Shown here one piece after another: positions 34,225 through 43,107 of a stretch of 64,000 bases of DNA. Both the position numbers and the translations under genes were made by a program. The notes beneath the pieces are model-generated. The model was given only the letters and a program-made list of their open reading frames with translations, ran no database searches and was not told the origin of the DNA. The stretch spans positions 62,001 to 126,000 of the forward strand of contig DXCT01000081.1 of assembly GCA_019115865.1 (NCBI GenBank), written 5' to 3'. The stretch is from Candidatus Yaniella excrementavium. Its GTDB lineage: Bacteria; Actinomycetota; Actinomycetes; Actinomycetales; Micrococcaceae. The number at the start of each line of letters is the position of its first letter. The stretch's first letter is position 1.

Positions 34225-35061
34225 TTAGCTGGTCATCATCAAGCGTAGGATCATCACCGCTAGGCCAACTAAGCCAACAATAACAATGACACCGCGTAAA
34301 ATATTTGGTCTAATTCTACGGCCGATTTTCGCGCCAACCGATCCGCCTACTAAAGACGAGACACCAATCAGCAACACGGCTGTCCAGTCAATTCTGTCGA
34401 ATGCAAAGATGAGGTATCCACCGGCTGCAATAAGGTTGACGGCTAGCGAGAGCCAGGTCTTGATCGCGTTTGCATGAACCAGGGTTCCGGACGTTAAAAA
34501 GACTCCGAGAATGCCCATCAATAGGACACCTTGAGCCGCGACAAAATAGCCCCCATAGATACCGGTAAGAAAGACCAGGATAAAAAGGGTCGGCGTAACC
34601 CGTCCGGTCGGCAGTGGTGCAATGTCAGTGCTGACGGGTTCATCCCCGTCTGCTGCACGGCGTCGTCGGACCCAAGCGTTTAAACGAGGTTGAAAGACAA
34701 CAAAAAGAATCGCGAAAACGATCAGCACGGGCGCAACATAGTCAAACACTGAGGGTGGTAACGACATGAGCAAACTCGCGCCAATGAGGCCGCCAGCAAG
34801 AGAGCCCCACGTCATCGTTTTTGCAATGCTACCGGCTTCGCGAAGTTCCCGTCGATAGCCCCAGGTGCCAGAAAAACCAGCAGCGACTAGGCCCATTGCG
34901 TTGGACATTTGCGCAGTTACAGGTGGGAAGCCAACAGCGACCAGGACGGGAAAAGTCACTAGTGTACCGGAGCCAACAACGGAGTTGATGGTGCCAGCCC
35001 AGAACCCGGCTAACAGCACCAGCAGTATCTGCCACCATTCCAAGACCAAGAAGAGTTCCAT
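34225..35061 (-). CDS. TauE/SafE-family sulfite exporter-like membrane protein
   Basis: A 278-residue protein with about eight membrane spans in two halves. The first helix and loop ILLVLLAGFWAGTINSVVGSGTLVTFPVLVAVG (about residues 12-45) is the family hallmark. Members export sulfite, sulfoacetate or other small anions, or have unknown substrates. The start has AAGGAG 5 bases upstream. It follows the ABC ATPase gene by 17 bases on the same strand, although that ATPase would not normally pair with such a permease. Confidence 0.9.
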   Translation of the reverse strand: MELFLVLEWWQILLVLLAGFWAGTINSVVGSGTLVTFPVLVAVGFPPVTAQMSNAMGLVAAGFSGTWGYRRELREAGSIAKTMTWGSLAGGLIGASLLMSLPPSVFDYVAPVLIVFAILFVVFQPRLNAWVRRRRAADGDEPVSTDIAPLPTGRVTPTLFILVFLTGIYGGYFVAAQGVLLMGILGVFLTSGTLVHANAIKTWLSLAVNLIAAGGYLIFAFDRIDWTAVLLIGVSSLVGGSVGAKIGRRIRPNILRGVIVIVGLVGLAVMILRLMMTS

Positions 35062-35078
35062 GGGTCTCCTTGGAGAAT

Positions 35079-35945
35079 CTAGGTGCGAGCAAACGCCGTG
35101 AAACGACCGTCGGTATTGCGAGAGACATGTAAGGGTAGTCGGAACGCCTCGGACAGTGTCTCTTCGGTCAAAGCTGTTTCTATCGGGCCGGCTGAGACTA
35201 CTTGACCTTCACGTAGCAACAGCGCGTGCGTGAAATTCGGCGGCACTTCTTCAACGTGGTGCGTTACCAGGATCTGTGTAGGTGCTAGTGGATCTGCAGC
35301 GAGTTGTGAAAGGGAACGCACGAGCGTTTCTCGACCCGCCAGATCGAGACCTGCGCCCGGTTCATCCAAGATGAGGAGTTCAGGGTCTGTCATCATGGCT
35401 CGGGCGATGAGCGCGCGTTTGCGCTCGCCTTCAGACAAAGTACGGAAATGCCGGTCGGCGTACTTGGCAATCCCCCACCTGGACAAGAGGTGTTCGGCCC
35501 GCTGCAAGTCTTCCGGCTCATACACTTCTCGCCAACGACCGGTCACACCATAGGCAGCAGTGACGACCAAGTTCCGGACGGTTTCACCGCCGGGGACCTG
35601 CTCGGCCAATAGGGTTGATGACAGTCCGATAGAGGGGCGTAGGTCGAAAACATCGACTGCGCCTAGCACCTCACCTAAGATCGAAACATTGCCCGTGGTC
35701 GGGTGCGAGCGTGCAGCGGCTATATTGATCATCGTGGATTTGCCGGCGCCGTTTGGGCCCATAATGATCCACCGTTGACCTTCTTCGACTAGCAAGGAAA
35801 TGTCATCCAACAGCACATTATTGCCCCGACGATATGTCACGTGGGACATGTGCACGACAGAGCCGTCTATAGGTATAAATTCATGTGGCGCTGTGATGGG
35901 ACGTTGTGCGGTTGTTGCAGAGTAGGTCAGATCGGATGAGCTCAT
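35079..35945 (-). CDS. ABC transporter ATP-binding protein
   Basis: A 288-residue nucleotide-binding subunit. Walker A is GPNGAGKST (about residues 59-67), the signature LSEGERKRA (about 167), Walker B ELLILDEPGAGLDL (about 185) and the switch His in LVTHHVEEVPPNF. Sequence style (GQRWIIMGPNGAGKST, ARSHPTTGNVSILGE) is like stand-alone YlmA/ModF-type ATPases. No cognate permease lies beside it. It diverges from serB with 49 bases between the starts. Confidence 0.9.
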   Translation of the reverse strand: MSSSDLTYSATTAQRPITAPHEFIPIDGSVVHMSHVTYRRGNNVLLDDISLLVEEGQRWIIMGPNGAGKSTMINIAAARSHPTTGNVSILGEVLGAVDVFDLRPSIGLSSTLLAEQVPGGETVRNLVVTAAYGVTGRWREVYEPEDLQRAEHLLSRWGIAKYADRHFRTLSEGERKRALIARAMMTDPELLILDEPGAGLDLAGRETLVRSLSQLAADPLAPTQILVTHHVEEVPPNFTHALLLREGQVVSAGPIETALTEETLSEAFRLPLHVSRNTDGRFTAFART

Positions 35946-35994
35946 ATGAACCAGACTAGGCTAGATACAACAGGATTTGGTGAAAGGAACCGGT

Positions 35995-36846
35995 ATGCCG
36001 ACAAATACTGCCAATATGAAAATTGGTGACCGCGTGGTGGTTTATAACAACGTGGGCTACCCCCGTTTAGACGGGGTCCCTACGTATGCAGAAGCTCTCA
36101 ATGGAGTGGGTTTTACCGGTCATCGTTGGATTTCAGCAGCCGATCGGCTGAAAGATCTGCCTCAGGATTGGTATCCGGCAATTATGCAGGAAAAACAAGT
36201 CGAAGTGTTGCGCCAGCAGGCCCCGCTTGTTGTGTTTGATGTTGACTCGACTCTCATCCATGAGGAAGTTATTGAGTTGCTCGCCGCACATGCCGGCAAG
36301 GAACGTGAGGTTGCTGAAGTCACTGAACGGGCCATGCGAGGAGAGATCGACTTCGCTGAGTCTTTGCACTACCGTGTGGCCGCGTTAGAGGGCTTACCAG
36401 TGGGGGTCCTTGACGAAGTCGCGGCAGCCGCAACAATTCACGAGGGGGCCTACGAACTTGTCCAAGCTGTTCATCGTATCGGCGGCTACGTATATGCAGT
36501 TTCTGGTGGTTTTACGCACGCGCTGGAACCGTTGGCAACCCAGCTCGCATTAGACGGTTTTGCAGCAAATACATTGGAAATTGCGGATAGCAAACTCACA
36601 GGGAAAGTAACCGGCCAGGTTATCGATCGTGCAGCAAAGGCTTCGATGCTACGTCGTTGGGCTGCCGACCACGAGGTCCCGTTAGAAGCGACCGTTGCTG
36701 TTGGTGATGGAGCGAACGACCTCGATATGCTTGAACTCGCTGGTTATGGCGTGGGATTTTGTCCGAAACCTATCGTTCGAGAACATGCAGATCTTATCGT
36801 CGAGGTCCCCACACACGACGTGTTACGTGCTGTGTTGGGGCTCTGA
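35995..36846 (+). CDS. serB: Phosphoserine phosphatase SerB
   Basis: A HAD-superfamily phosphatase of 283 residues that dephosphorylates phosphoserine in the last step of serine synthesis. Motif I is VVFDVDSTLI (about residues 75-84), motif II in VYAVSGGFTHALEP (about 165), motif III Lys in KASMLRRWA and motif IV VGDGANDLDML (about 233-243). The N-terminal 70 residues are shorter than the ACT domains of mycobacterial SerB2. The ATG at 35995 has AAAGGA 6 bases upstream and is chosen over a TTG at 35977. It stands alone. Confidence 0.94.
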   Translation: MPTNTANMKIGDRVVVYNNVGYPRLDGVPTYAEALNGVGFTGHRWISAADRLKDLPQDWYPAIMQEKQVEVLRQQAPLVVFDVDSTLIHEEVIELLAAHAGKEREVAEVTERAMRGEIDFAESLHYRVAALEGLPVGVLDEVAAAATIHEGAYELVQAVHRIGGYVYAVSGGFTHALEPLATQLALDGFAANTLEIADSKLTGKVTGQVIDRAAKASMLRRWAADHEVPLEATVAVGDGANDLDMLELAGYGVGFCPKPIVREHADLIVEVPTHDVLRAVLGL

Positions 36847-36908
36847 TGGTTGTTCCTCCACTAGATAGACTGACATGTTCATCGCAGCCCTGCCAGCGCT
36901 AAGCATAT

Positions 36909-36947
36909 AGGGCACGGCACCAGACGAATTGCCTGGCGCCGTGCTCT
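36909..36947. terminator. Bidirectional terminator between serB and SDR genes
   Basis: A 15-bp imperfect stem (36909-36923 with 36933-36947; one A-C mismatch, one G-T pair) between convergent genes. Confidence 0.65.
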
Positions 36948-36959
36948 ACAGTATCGGGA

Positions 36960-37730
36960 TTATTTACTTTCGAGCTGCTCGAAATAGTCCTTGGCTCCGC
37001 CAACATATTCGGTATGTCCAACCGTTAGATCGTCCCGACCAACCAATGCAGCAATTTCTTCTGCAAACTCTTCTACGGTATAGAGCCTTCCGGCGGCTTG
37101 TCGGCGAGACTCGATTGCATCCGGGTTGAGACGGTTTAGCAATGTGGCGGTGATGGTTCCCTCGATCATGTCTGCGGTGACCACCACGAACCCAATACCC
37201 TTTTCTTTCAGCATTGGAATGTTCTCCCGTAGTGCGACTTCACCAGCACGTTTTGATTTTGCTACGGGTTCGTATTCGGGCATGGTCGGCACTTCGTCAA
37301 TGAAGTGTGCTTGGTGGCTAGTAACAAATACGATCTGTGAGCCTGGTTCCATGACTTCAGCTGCAGCTTTTAACATGGATACTTGGGCATCGCGGTTTAG
37401 TCGCATGGCGTAGTCCGACCCGAGGTCGGATTCCATACCACCAGAAGCATTAAGAATTAACACATTTACGCTGCCAAAGCTATTAGTGGCACCGTCGATT
37501 ATGGACTTGCGTCCTTCATCAGTGGTGATGTCTGCACCAACTGCGACGGCCCTGCCGCCCGCTTCTTCGATCTGTTTGACAACTTTATTTGCGCGGGGCG
37601 CTTTTTGGCGATAGTTGATAACGACGCCGGCGCCGCGTTGTGCCAAGAGTTGTGCGGTTGCGGCACCAACGCCACGTGATGAGCCGGTTACGATGATGCC
37701 GGTGTTTGCTAAGTCTTGAGTTTGTGTCAT
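36960..37730 (-). CDS. SDR-family oxidoreductase
   Basis: A 256-residue classical short-chain dehydrogenase. The cofactor motif is VTGSSRGVGAA (about residues 15-25), and NASGG replaces the usual NNAG. Around the expected catalytic site the sequence is VFVTSHQAHFID, then YEPVAKSKRAGE: the Tyr is followed by Lys five and seven residues later, not the canonical four. It lies 6 bases after the fabG stop. The pair recalls mabA-inhA of mycobacteria by position, but this protein lacks evident InhA features. The substrate is unknown; a role in fatty acid chemistry is inferred from the neighbour only. Confidence 0.85.
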   Translation of the reverse strand: MTQTQDLANTGIIVTGSSRGVGAATAQLLAQRGAGVVINYRQKAPRANKVVKQIEEAGGRAVAVGADITTDEGRKSIIDGATNSFGSVNVLILNASGGMESDLGSDYAMRLNRDAQVSMLKAAAEVMEPGSQIVFVTSHQAHFIDEVPTMPEYEPVAKSKRAGEVALRENIPMLKEKGIGFVVVTADMIEGTITATLLNRLNPDAIESRRQAAGRLYTVEEFAEEIAALVGRDDLTVGHTEYVGGAKDYFEQLESK

Positions 37731-37736
37731 ATCTCT

Positions 37737-38456
<720 letters not shown>

Positions 38457-38580
38457 TCAAGATTGATAAAGACGTTTTGCCTCTACTCTAAGTGGGAAAG
38501 TGAGAGAATAGATGCTGCAACCCCAAACATAACGAAAATATTCTCTGCCCTAAACCGACACGGTGCGAAAGGAGGCTGTT

Positions 38581-39078
38581 TTGGAAAAGCTATCAAACAA
38601 CTCCCATGCGCATTTCCGACGAAATTCAGCACGACGTCAGTCCCAAAAAGACGACGATCAGGTCTATCTCATAACCGGGGCTTCGGAGTCCGTCGTGGCT
38701 GATGCCAAACGTAAAAACCGTACCTACGCCATCACTATAGGTGTGCGTATTGCGTCATTATTCATTGTGTTAGCAACGGATGGGTGGGTGCAGATTGCGG
38801 TCTTCGTGACCGGTATGTTGGCACCTTGGATCGGGGTACAGATTGCAAATAATATCCGCCAAGTTGACGGACGATCGATAGAAGCAGTCCCGCCGCAACG
38901 CGAAGCCTTGGAAGTCGCGAAGAAGCAGACGGATGATGGTCATGACACCGTGATCGTTGGTGATTTCGTGGTCGAAGACCAGGAATCACCGATGTCCTCG
39001 CCTTCCGCGGAATCTGATGCCCCAGAAACCGGTGTAGGCCACAATGAGAAGGACAATGATGACACAACAGGGTCCTGA
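38581..39078 (+). CDS. DUF3099-family membrane protein
   Basis: The start is TTG, chosen because AAAGGAGG sits 5-6 bases before it. The 165-residue product has QVYLITGASESVVADAKRKNRTY (about residues 28-50), typical for DUF3099, then two membrane helices (about 51-70 and 74-95) and a polar acidic tail. Function unknown. It is the first gene of a tight unit: it overlaps the next small gene, which in turn overlaps or abuts the SURF1 gene. Confidence 0.85.
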   Translation: MEKLSNNSHAHFRRNSARRQSQKDDDQVYLITGASESVVADAKRKNRTYAITIGVRIASLFIVLATDGWVQIAVFVTGMLAPWIGVQIANNIRQVDGRSIEAVPPQREALEVAKKQTDDGHDTVIVGDFVVEDQESPMSSPSAESDAPETGVGHNEKDNDDTTGS

Positions 39079-39319
39079 TCTTCTTGGAAATTTGATGCAG
39101 ACTGGTTCTGCATCATCCGAACCACTGGTTGCAGATTTGCAGTGCTCGCGCAAAGCTTGCAGTGCTGAGGCTGCCTGGCAGCTAGTGTGGAATAATCCGA
39201 AGGTCCACACTCCAGATCGCCGAAAAATTTGGTTGGCTTGCGATGCGCACCGGCAGTTTCTGGCTGATTTTTTATCATCCCGATCATTCCTTCAAGAAAT
39301 TCTACCGCTACCTAGGTGA
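39059..39319 (+). CDS. Small Cys/His-containing conserved actinobacterial protein
   Basis: An 86-residue protein whose core LQCSRKACSAEAAWQLVWNNPKVH-TPDRRKIWLACDAHRQ has Cys-x4-Cys and Cys-x2-His spacings that could bind zinc. Close relatives occur next to SURF1 genes in many actinobacteria and are sometimes labelled acetone carboxylase in databases, which I think is wrong for so small a protein. The ATG at 39059 follows AGAAGGA. It overlaps the DUF3099 gene by 20 bases, which suggests coupled translation. Confidence 0.78.
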   Translation: MTQQGPDLLGNLMQTGSASSEPLVADLQCSRKACSAEAAWQLVWNNPKVHTPDRRKIWLACDAHRQFLADFLSSRSFLQEILPLPR

Positions 39320-39327
39320 CATCTTCC

Positions 39328-40230
39328 ATGACTAACGAACGTTCCTCAGCATCATCGACGAAACCGAAGTTGAACTTTCGGTTCGTGCTGTCTGGTGCAT
39401 GGATCGGTGGATTTGTCTTTTGTATTATTTTTGCGATTGCCACTGTGTTCCTGGGCAACTGGCAGATGGATCGACGCATGGACAAGGTTGCTGAAATCAA
39501 TACCATCGTCGATAACTATGATCTTGAGCCGGTTTCGTACGCGGATGCTTCGCATGTGTTCACTGATTTCGACGAAGAACAGAAGTGGACCCCTATTAAA
39601 GTTCGGGGTGAATACTTGGATGAGGATACCCTTGTGGCGCGCAATAGGCCACGGGCTGGTCGCCCAGGCTTTGAGGTCCTTGTGCCGTTTGAAACAGATT
39701 CGGGTGACCGTCTCTTGGTGGACCGCGGTTGGCTACCGCTGGGAGCCGATGCATCCGCTCCGGATGCTGTCCCTGCGCCACCAGAGGGACAGACAGAACT
39801 TATTATTCGAGCTATTCCTGGTGAAGTCTCGGTAGATCGCGGTGCCCCAGAAGGTCAGGTTGCTTCCATTAATTTGGCAAGCATTCGTGAAGAATTGGGA
39901 TATGACATTGCTGATGAAGCCTACGGGTTAATGGCCGCGGAATCCCCCGCCCCTGCCGACGCGCCACAGCAAATGCCAGAACCGCAACGTGATGAAGGAC
40001 CGCACTTATCGTATTCGATGCAATGGTTTACCTTCGGTTTAATGTCGTTTGTCGTGTGGGGCTGGTTGGCGTATCAGAAGGCCGTACGAAATCGTGAAGA
40101 TGAGCTATACGGAGAACGTGAGGAAGATGGGTTTATCTCGGCGCACCGCGTGGAACGTGTCAAGCCTGTTAAACGTCGTAAGGGACAAATGACCGATGAA
40201 GAGATTGAAGATGCCATGCTCAATGGTTAG
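39328..40230 (+). CDS. SURF1-family cytochrome oxidase assembly protein
   Basis: From the ATG at 39328 (AGGTGA 8 bases upstream) the product has 300 residues. One membrane span at the N-terminus (about 22-44, ending FLGNWQMDRR) and one near the C-terminus (about 230-250, YSMQWFTFGLMSFVVWGWLAY) flank an outside domain with VARNRPRAGRPGFEVLVPF and LVDRGWLP, all typical of SURF1/Shy1. These proteins help insert heme A into cytochrome c oxidase. A GTG at 39316 overlapping the previous stop is an alternative start. ctaA and ctaB lie about 10 kb downstream in the window. Confidence 0.92.
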   Translation: MTNERSSASSTKPKLNFRFVLSGAWIGGFVFCIIFAIATVFLGNWQMDRRMDKVAEINTIVDNYDLEPVSYADASHVFTDFDEEQKWTPIKVRGEYLDEDTLVARNRPRAGRPGFEVLVPFETDSGDRLLVDRGWLPLGADASAPDAVPAPPEGQTELIIRAIPGEVSVDRGAPEGQVASINLASIREELGYDIADEAYGLMAAESPAPADAPQQMPEPQRDEGPHLSYSMQWFTFGLMSFVVWGWLAYQKAVRNREDELYGEREEDGFISAHRVERVKPVKRRKGQMTDEEIEDAMLNG

Positions 40231-40260
40231 GCGGCTGTGCCTCATTCAACACAGGGCACT

Positions 40261-41859
40261 TTAGGCAAGTTCTACTAGCTCGAGATATTCATCGGACCAA
40301 ATGTCCTCGTCGGCATCCGGCAAAATAAGGACCCGATCTGGGTCCAGTGCTTGCACAGCGCCGGCATCGTGAGTAACCAAAATAATGGCACCGACGTAGC
40401 TGCGAATAGCGCCTAGAATTTCTTCACGCGATGCCGGATCCAAGTTGTTCGTTGGTTCGTCTAGCAACAAAACGTTTGATCCTGATACAACCAATGTGGC
40501 CAAGGCTAACCGAGTTTTCTCGCCACCAGACAAAACTCCCGCTGGTTTATATACATCATCGCCAGAGAATAGGAACGAACCTAGAACAGTTCGTGCTGTT
40601 GTGTCATCAAGATCGGGCGCTGCGGATTTCATATTATCCAGCACCGACTGATTGACGTCTAAGGTTTCATGTTCCTGGGCGTAATACCCTAGTTTTAGAC
40701 CGTATCCGGGCTCTACAGCGCCAGAATCCGGTTGATCCTGCCCTGCCAGAATTCGCAATAGTGTAGTTTTCCCTGCACCGTTAAAGCCAAGGATGACCAC
40801 CCTGGAGCCCTGATCAATGGCGAGGTCAACTCCAGTGAAGACTTCGGTTGAGCCATACGATTTTGAGAGCCCAGATGCTGTCAGCGGTACCTTGCCGCAC
40901 GGTGCGGGTGTTGGGAAACGTAAATTGGCTACCTTCTCTTCGGTACGTTCCTCGGAAAGTCCAGCTAAAAGTCGGTCGGCACGCTTGGCCATATTCTGCG
41001 CCGCCACGGCTTTGGTGGCTTTTGCCCGCATTTTGTCGGCCTGTAAATGAAGTGCTGCGGCTTTCTTTTCTGCGGATGCACGTTCTCGACGTCGGCGTCG
41101 TTCATCAACTTCCCGCTGTTTTAGGTATGCTCGATAGCCCATGGAATAGATGTCGATGACCTGGCGTGTAGCGTCCAAGAAAAAGACGATGTTCACGACT
41201 TCATCTATGAGGTCTAAATCGTGCGAGATGATCATGAGACCACCCTCGTATGTCTTGAGATACTCTCGCAGCCAGATGATCGAATCTGCATCTAAGTGGT
41301 TTGTCGGCTCGTCAAGAATCATTGTGTCTGGTTTTTCAAACAGAATACGAGCAAGTTCAACTCGGCGTCGCTGACCGCCAGACAATGTATCGAGGGGGCG
41401 ATCCATGATCGAGCTTTCCAACCCAAGATTTGAGGCAATTGATGCGGCTTCTGATTGAGCTGCATATCCTCCGGCTGCTATGAATTCTGCTTCGGCGGCG
41501 GGGTATCGACGCATGCCGCGTTCCATAAGCTTGGGATCGCTAGAACTCATTTCTTCTTCGGCACGGCGCATACGGCGTGTTAGTTCCGCAAGTTCGCGTG
41601 CTGAAAGAATGCGGTCGCGAACGGATTGGGTCAGATCCCCCGTCCGTGGATCCTGTGGCAGATATCCCACCGTGCCGGATCGCATGACAGTGCCGCTTGC
41701 GGGGATAAACTCATCCATGAGCACTTTTGTCAGTGTAGTTTTGCCGGCTCCGTTTCGTCCCACGAGTCCGATGCGATCGCCGGGATTAATATGAAACGTG
41801 ACGTCGGACAGAAGAGTCCTGGAGCCAACCACAACAGACAGCTGTTGTGCTGAAATCAT
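40261..41859 (-). CDS. ABC-F family ATPase
   Basis: A 532-residue soluble protein with two ABC domains and no membrane part. Walker A motifs are GRNGAGKTT (about residue 37) and GFNGAGKTT (about 345); signatures LSGGQRRRVELA and LSGGEKTRLALA; Walker B MILDEPTNHLD and LLLDEPTNNLD. Between them is the linker (YLKQREVDERRRRRERASAEKKAAALHLQADKMRAKATKAVAAQNMAKRADR, split here in description: a long basic coiled coil near 245-300). ABC-F proteins act on the ribosome as translation factors or give antibiotic resistance; which applies here cannot be told. It converges on the SURF1 gene with 30 bases between. Confidence 0.92.
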   Translation of the reverse strand: MISAQQLSVVVGSRTLLSDVTFHINPGDRIGLVGRNGAGKTTLTKVLMDEFIPASGTVMRSGTVGYLPQDPRTGDLTQSVRDRILSARELAELTRRMRRAEEEMSSSDPKLMERGMRRYPAAEAEFIAAGGYAAQSEAASIASNLGLESSIMDRPLDTLSGGQRRRVELARILFEKPDTMILDEPTNHLDADSIIWLREYLKTYEGGLMIISHDLDLIDEVVNIVFFLDATRQVIDIYSMGYRAYLKQREVDERRRRRERASAEKKAAALHLQADKMRAKATKAVAAQNMAKRADRLLAGLSEERTEEKVANLRFPTPAPCGKVPLTASGLSKSYGSTEVFTGVDLAIDQGSRVVILGFNGAGKTTLLRILAGQDQPDSGAVEPGYGLKLGYYAQEHETLDVNQSVLDNMKSAAPDLDDTTARTVLGSFLFSGDDVYKPAGVLSGGEKTRLALATLVVSGSNVLLLDEPTNNLDPASREEILGAIRSYVGAIILVTHDAGAVQALDPDRVLILPDADEDIWSDEYLELVELA

Positions 41860-41937
41860 GTATGTACTACCTCAAAATATATCAACGGGTGGACCACCGA
41901 TTATTTTAGGTGACATCCAGGTGTTTAGCAATTCTGT

Positions 41938-42624
41938 TCACTCATTGGTGGAGTATTCAGCATCCATGCCAGCTTGAATTAGGCGGGCCAGTTCATCGTG
42001 TGGGGTCGCACCACGTTGTTGTGCATACCGGACAATTGTGTCGGCGAGCTCTTGGTCCAGCTGTGTATGCACGGTGACGCTGCCCTGAGCTTTGTGTGTA
42101 GGCTCCGGCCTCTTGATCGGGTGAGACGCTGCTGGTTTGGAATTGTTGTCGAGGGTGAGCCCCGGACCTGAGGCCACTGACGTCCCACTCTGGAATGCTT
42201 TTGCGGCAGCGTTTGCTCGGGCGTCTGCTGCCTCGTTGAGTGGGTGACCGGAATGGCCACGAACCCATTCGAAGGTGATCGTCCGGCCGGCTGCTTTTGC
42301 AGTCGTCATCAGCTCATCGAGCCGGATCATGAGGTCTTGGTTGTTCACGGGTTTACCGTCGGACTTCTTCCATCCTTTGCGTTTCCAACCAGGCATCCAT
42401 TTCGTGATGGAATTAATGGCATACTGCGAGTCGGCAAGAATGCTGGCGTCGCAAGTGGTGTTTTTGGTGGCTTCGAGAAATTCGAGGATAGCTGACAGCT
42501 CGCCACGGTTGTTGGTGGAGTTTTCCCATCCACCTGCTGCCCAGTTGGAGTCATCGATATACCATGCCCAGCCGGCGGGACCGGGATTGCCAAGCGCGGA
42601 GCCATCTACCCCAACTGTAAGCAT
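41938..42624 (-). CDS. rnhA: Ribonuclease HI with C-terminal helical extension
   Basis: RNase HI cuts RNA in RNA-DNA hybrids. Residues 1-145 hold the catalytic acids: Asp in VGVDGSALGNPG, Glu in NRGELSAI, Asp in LADSQYAIN and Asp in LNEAADARA, plus the basic protrusion WKRKGWKKSDG. After a Ser/Thr/Pro linker, residues 180-228 (VTVHTQLDQELADTIVRYAQ, then TPHDELARLIQAGMDAE) look like a ribbon-helix-helix fold: a strand followed by two helices. This is unlike the N-terminal hybrid-binding domain of other RNases H. It lies downstream of the suf terminator and is transcribed on its own. Confidence 0.9.
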   Translation of the reverse strand: MLTVGVDGSALGNPGPAGWAWYIDDSNWAAGGWENSTNNRGELSAILEFLEATKNTTCDASILADSQYAINSITKWMPGWKRKGWKKSDGKPVNNQDLMIRLDELMTTAKAAGRTITFEWVRGHSGHPLNEAADARANAAAKAFQSGTSVASGPGLTLDNNSKPAASHPIKRPEPTHKAQGSVTVHTQLDQELADTIVRYAQQRGATPHDELARLIQAGMDAEYSTNE

Positions 42625-42680
42625 GCTTGTTCCTCCAAATGTGATGACGGGTCATTATCTAGTGTACGGCGTTAAATGAA

Positions 42681-42719
42681 GGAACCGGCCGCCCACCAAA
42701 GGTGGTTTGCGGCCGGTCC
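42681..42719. terminator. Terminator of the suf operon
   Basis: ACCGGCCGC (42684-42692) pairs with GCGGCCGGT (42709-42717), with a smaller CCACC/GGTGG hairpin inside. It lies directly after sufT and before rnhA. Confidence 0.75.
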
Positions 42720-42735
42720 GTTTACACTGTTGAGT

Positions 42736-43062
42736 CTAGATGTTGAATCCAAGGGCGCGCATTTGTTCGCGTCCGTCTTCGGTGATCTTCTCAGGACCCC
42801 AAGGTGGCATCCAAACCCAGTTGAGGCGCCATTCATCGACCATGGTTTCAACCGCACGACCAACCTGATCCTCGATCACATCTGTGAGCGGGCAGGCTGC
42901 TGTGGTGAGTGTCATATCGACGATGAGAGAGCCGTCCTCGGCGTAATTCAAACCGTAGAGGAGGCCGAGGTCAACGATGTTAATGCCCAATTCGGGGTCG
43001 ATAACATCTTTGAGGGCTTCCTCAATGTCTTCAAGTGGTGTTTGTGCAACAGTTTCGGTCAT
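42736..43062 (-). CDS. sufT: SufT-like MIP18/DUF59 iron-sulfur assembly factor
   Basis: A 108-residue MIP18 (DUF59) protein. LKDVIDPELGINIVDLGLLYG (about residues 17-37) and MTLTTAACPLTDVIEDQV with the conserved Cys (about 66) are characteristic, as is the final WPPWG-like MPPWGPEKI. SufT proteins aid maturation of Fe-S proteins. The ribosome site AGGAGG precedes the ATG. It is the last gene of the suf operon, 45 bases after sufC. Rv1466 has the same place in mycobacteria, but there sufS and sufU come between. Confidence 0.92.
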   Translation of the reverse strand: MTETVAQTPLEDIEEALKDVIDPELGINIVDLGLLYGLNYAEDGSLIVDMTLTTAACPLTDVIEDQVGRAVETMVDEWRLNWVWMPPWGPEKITEDGREQMRALGFNI

Positions 43063-43107
43063 GGTCCCTCCTGATCCGTCTTGCTTGGCACGATATCAGA
43101 AAAATAC

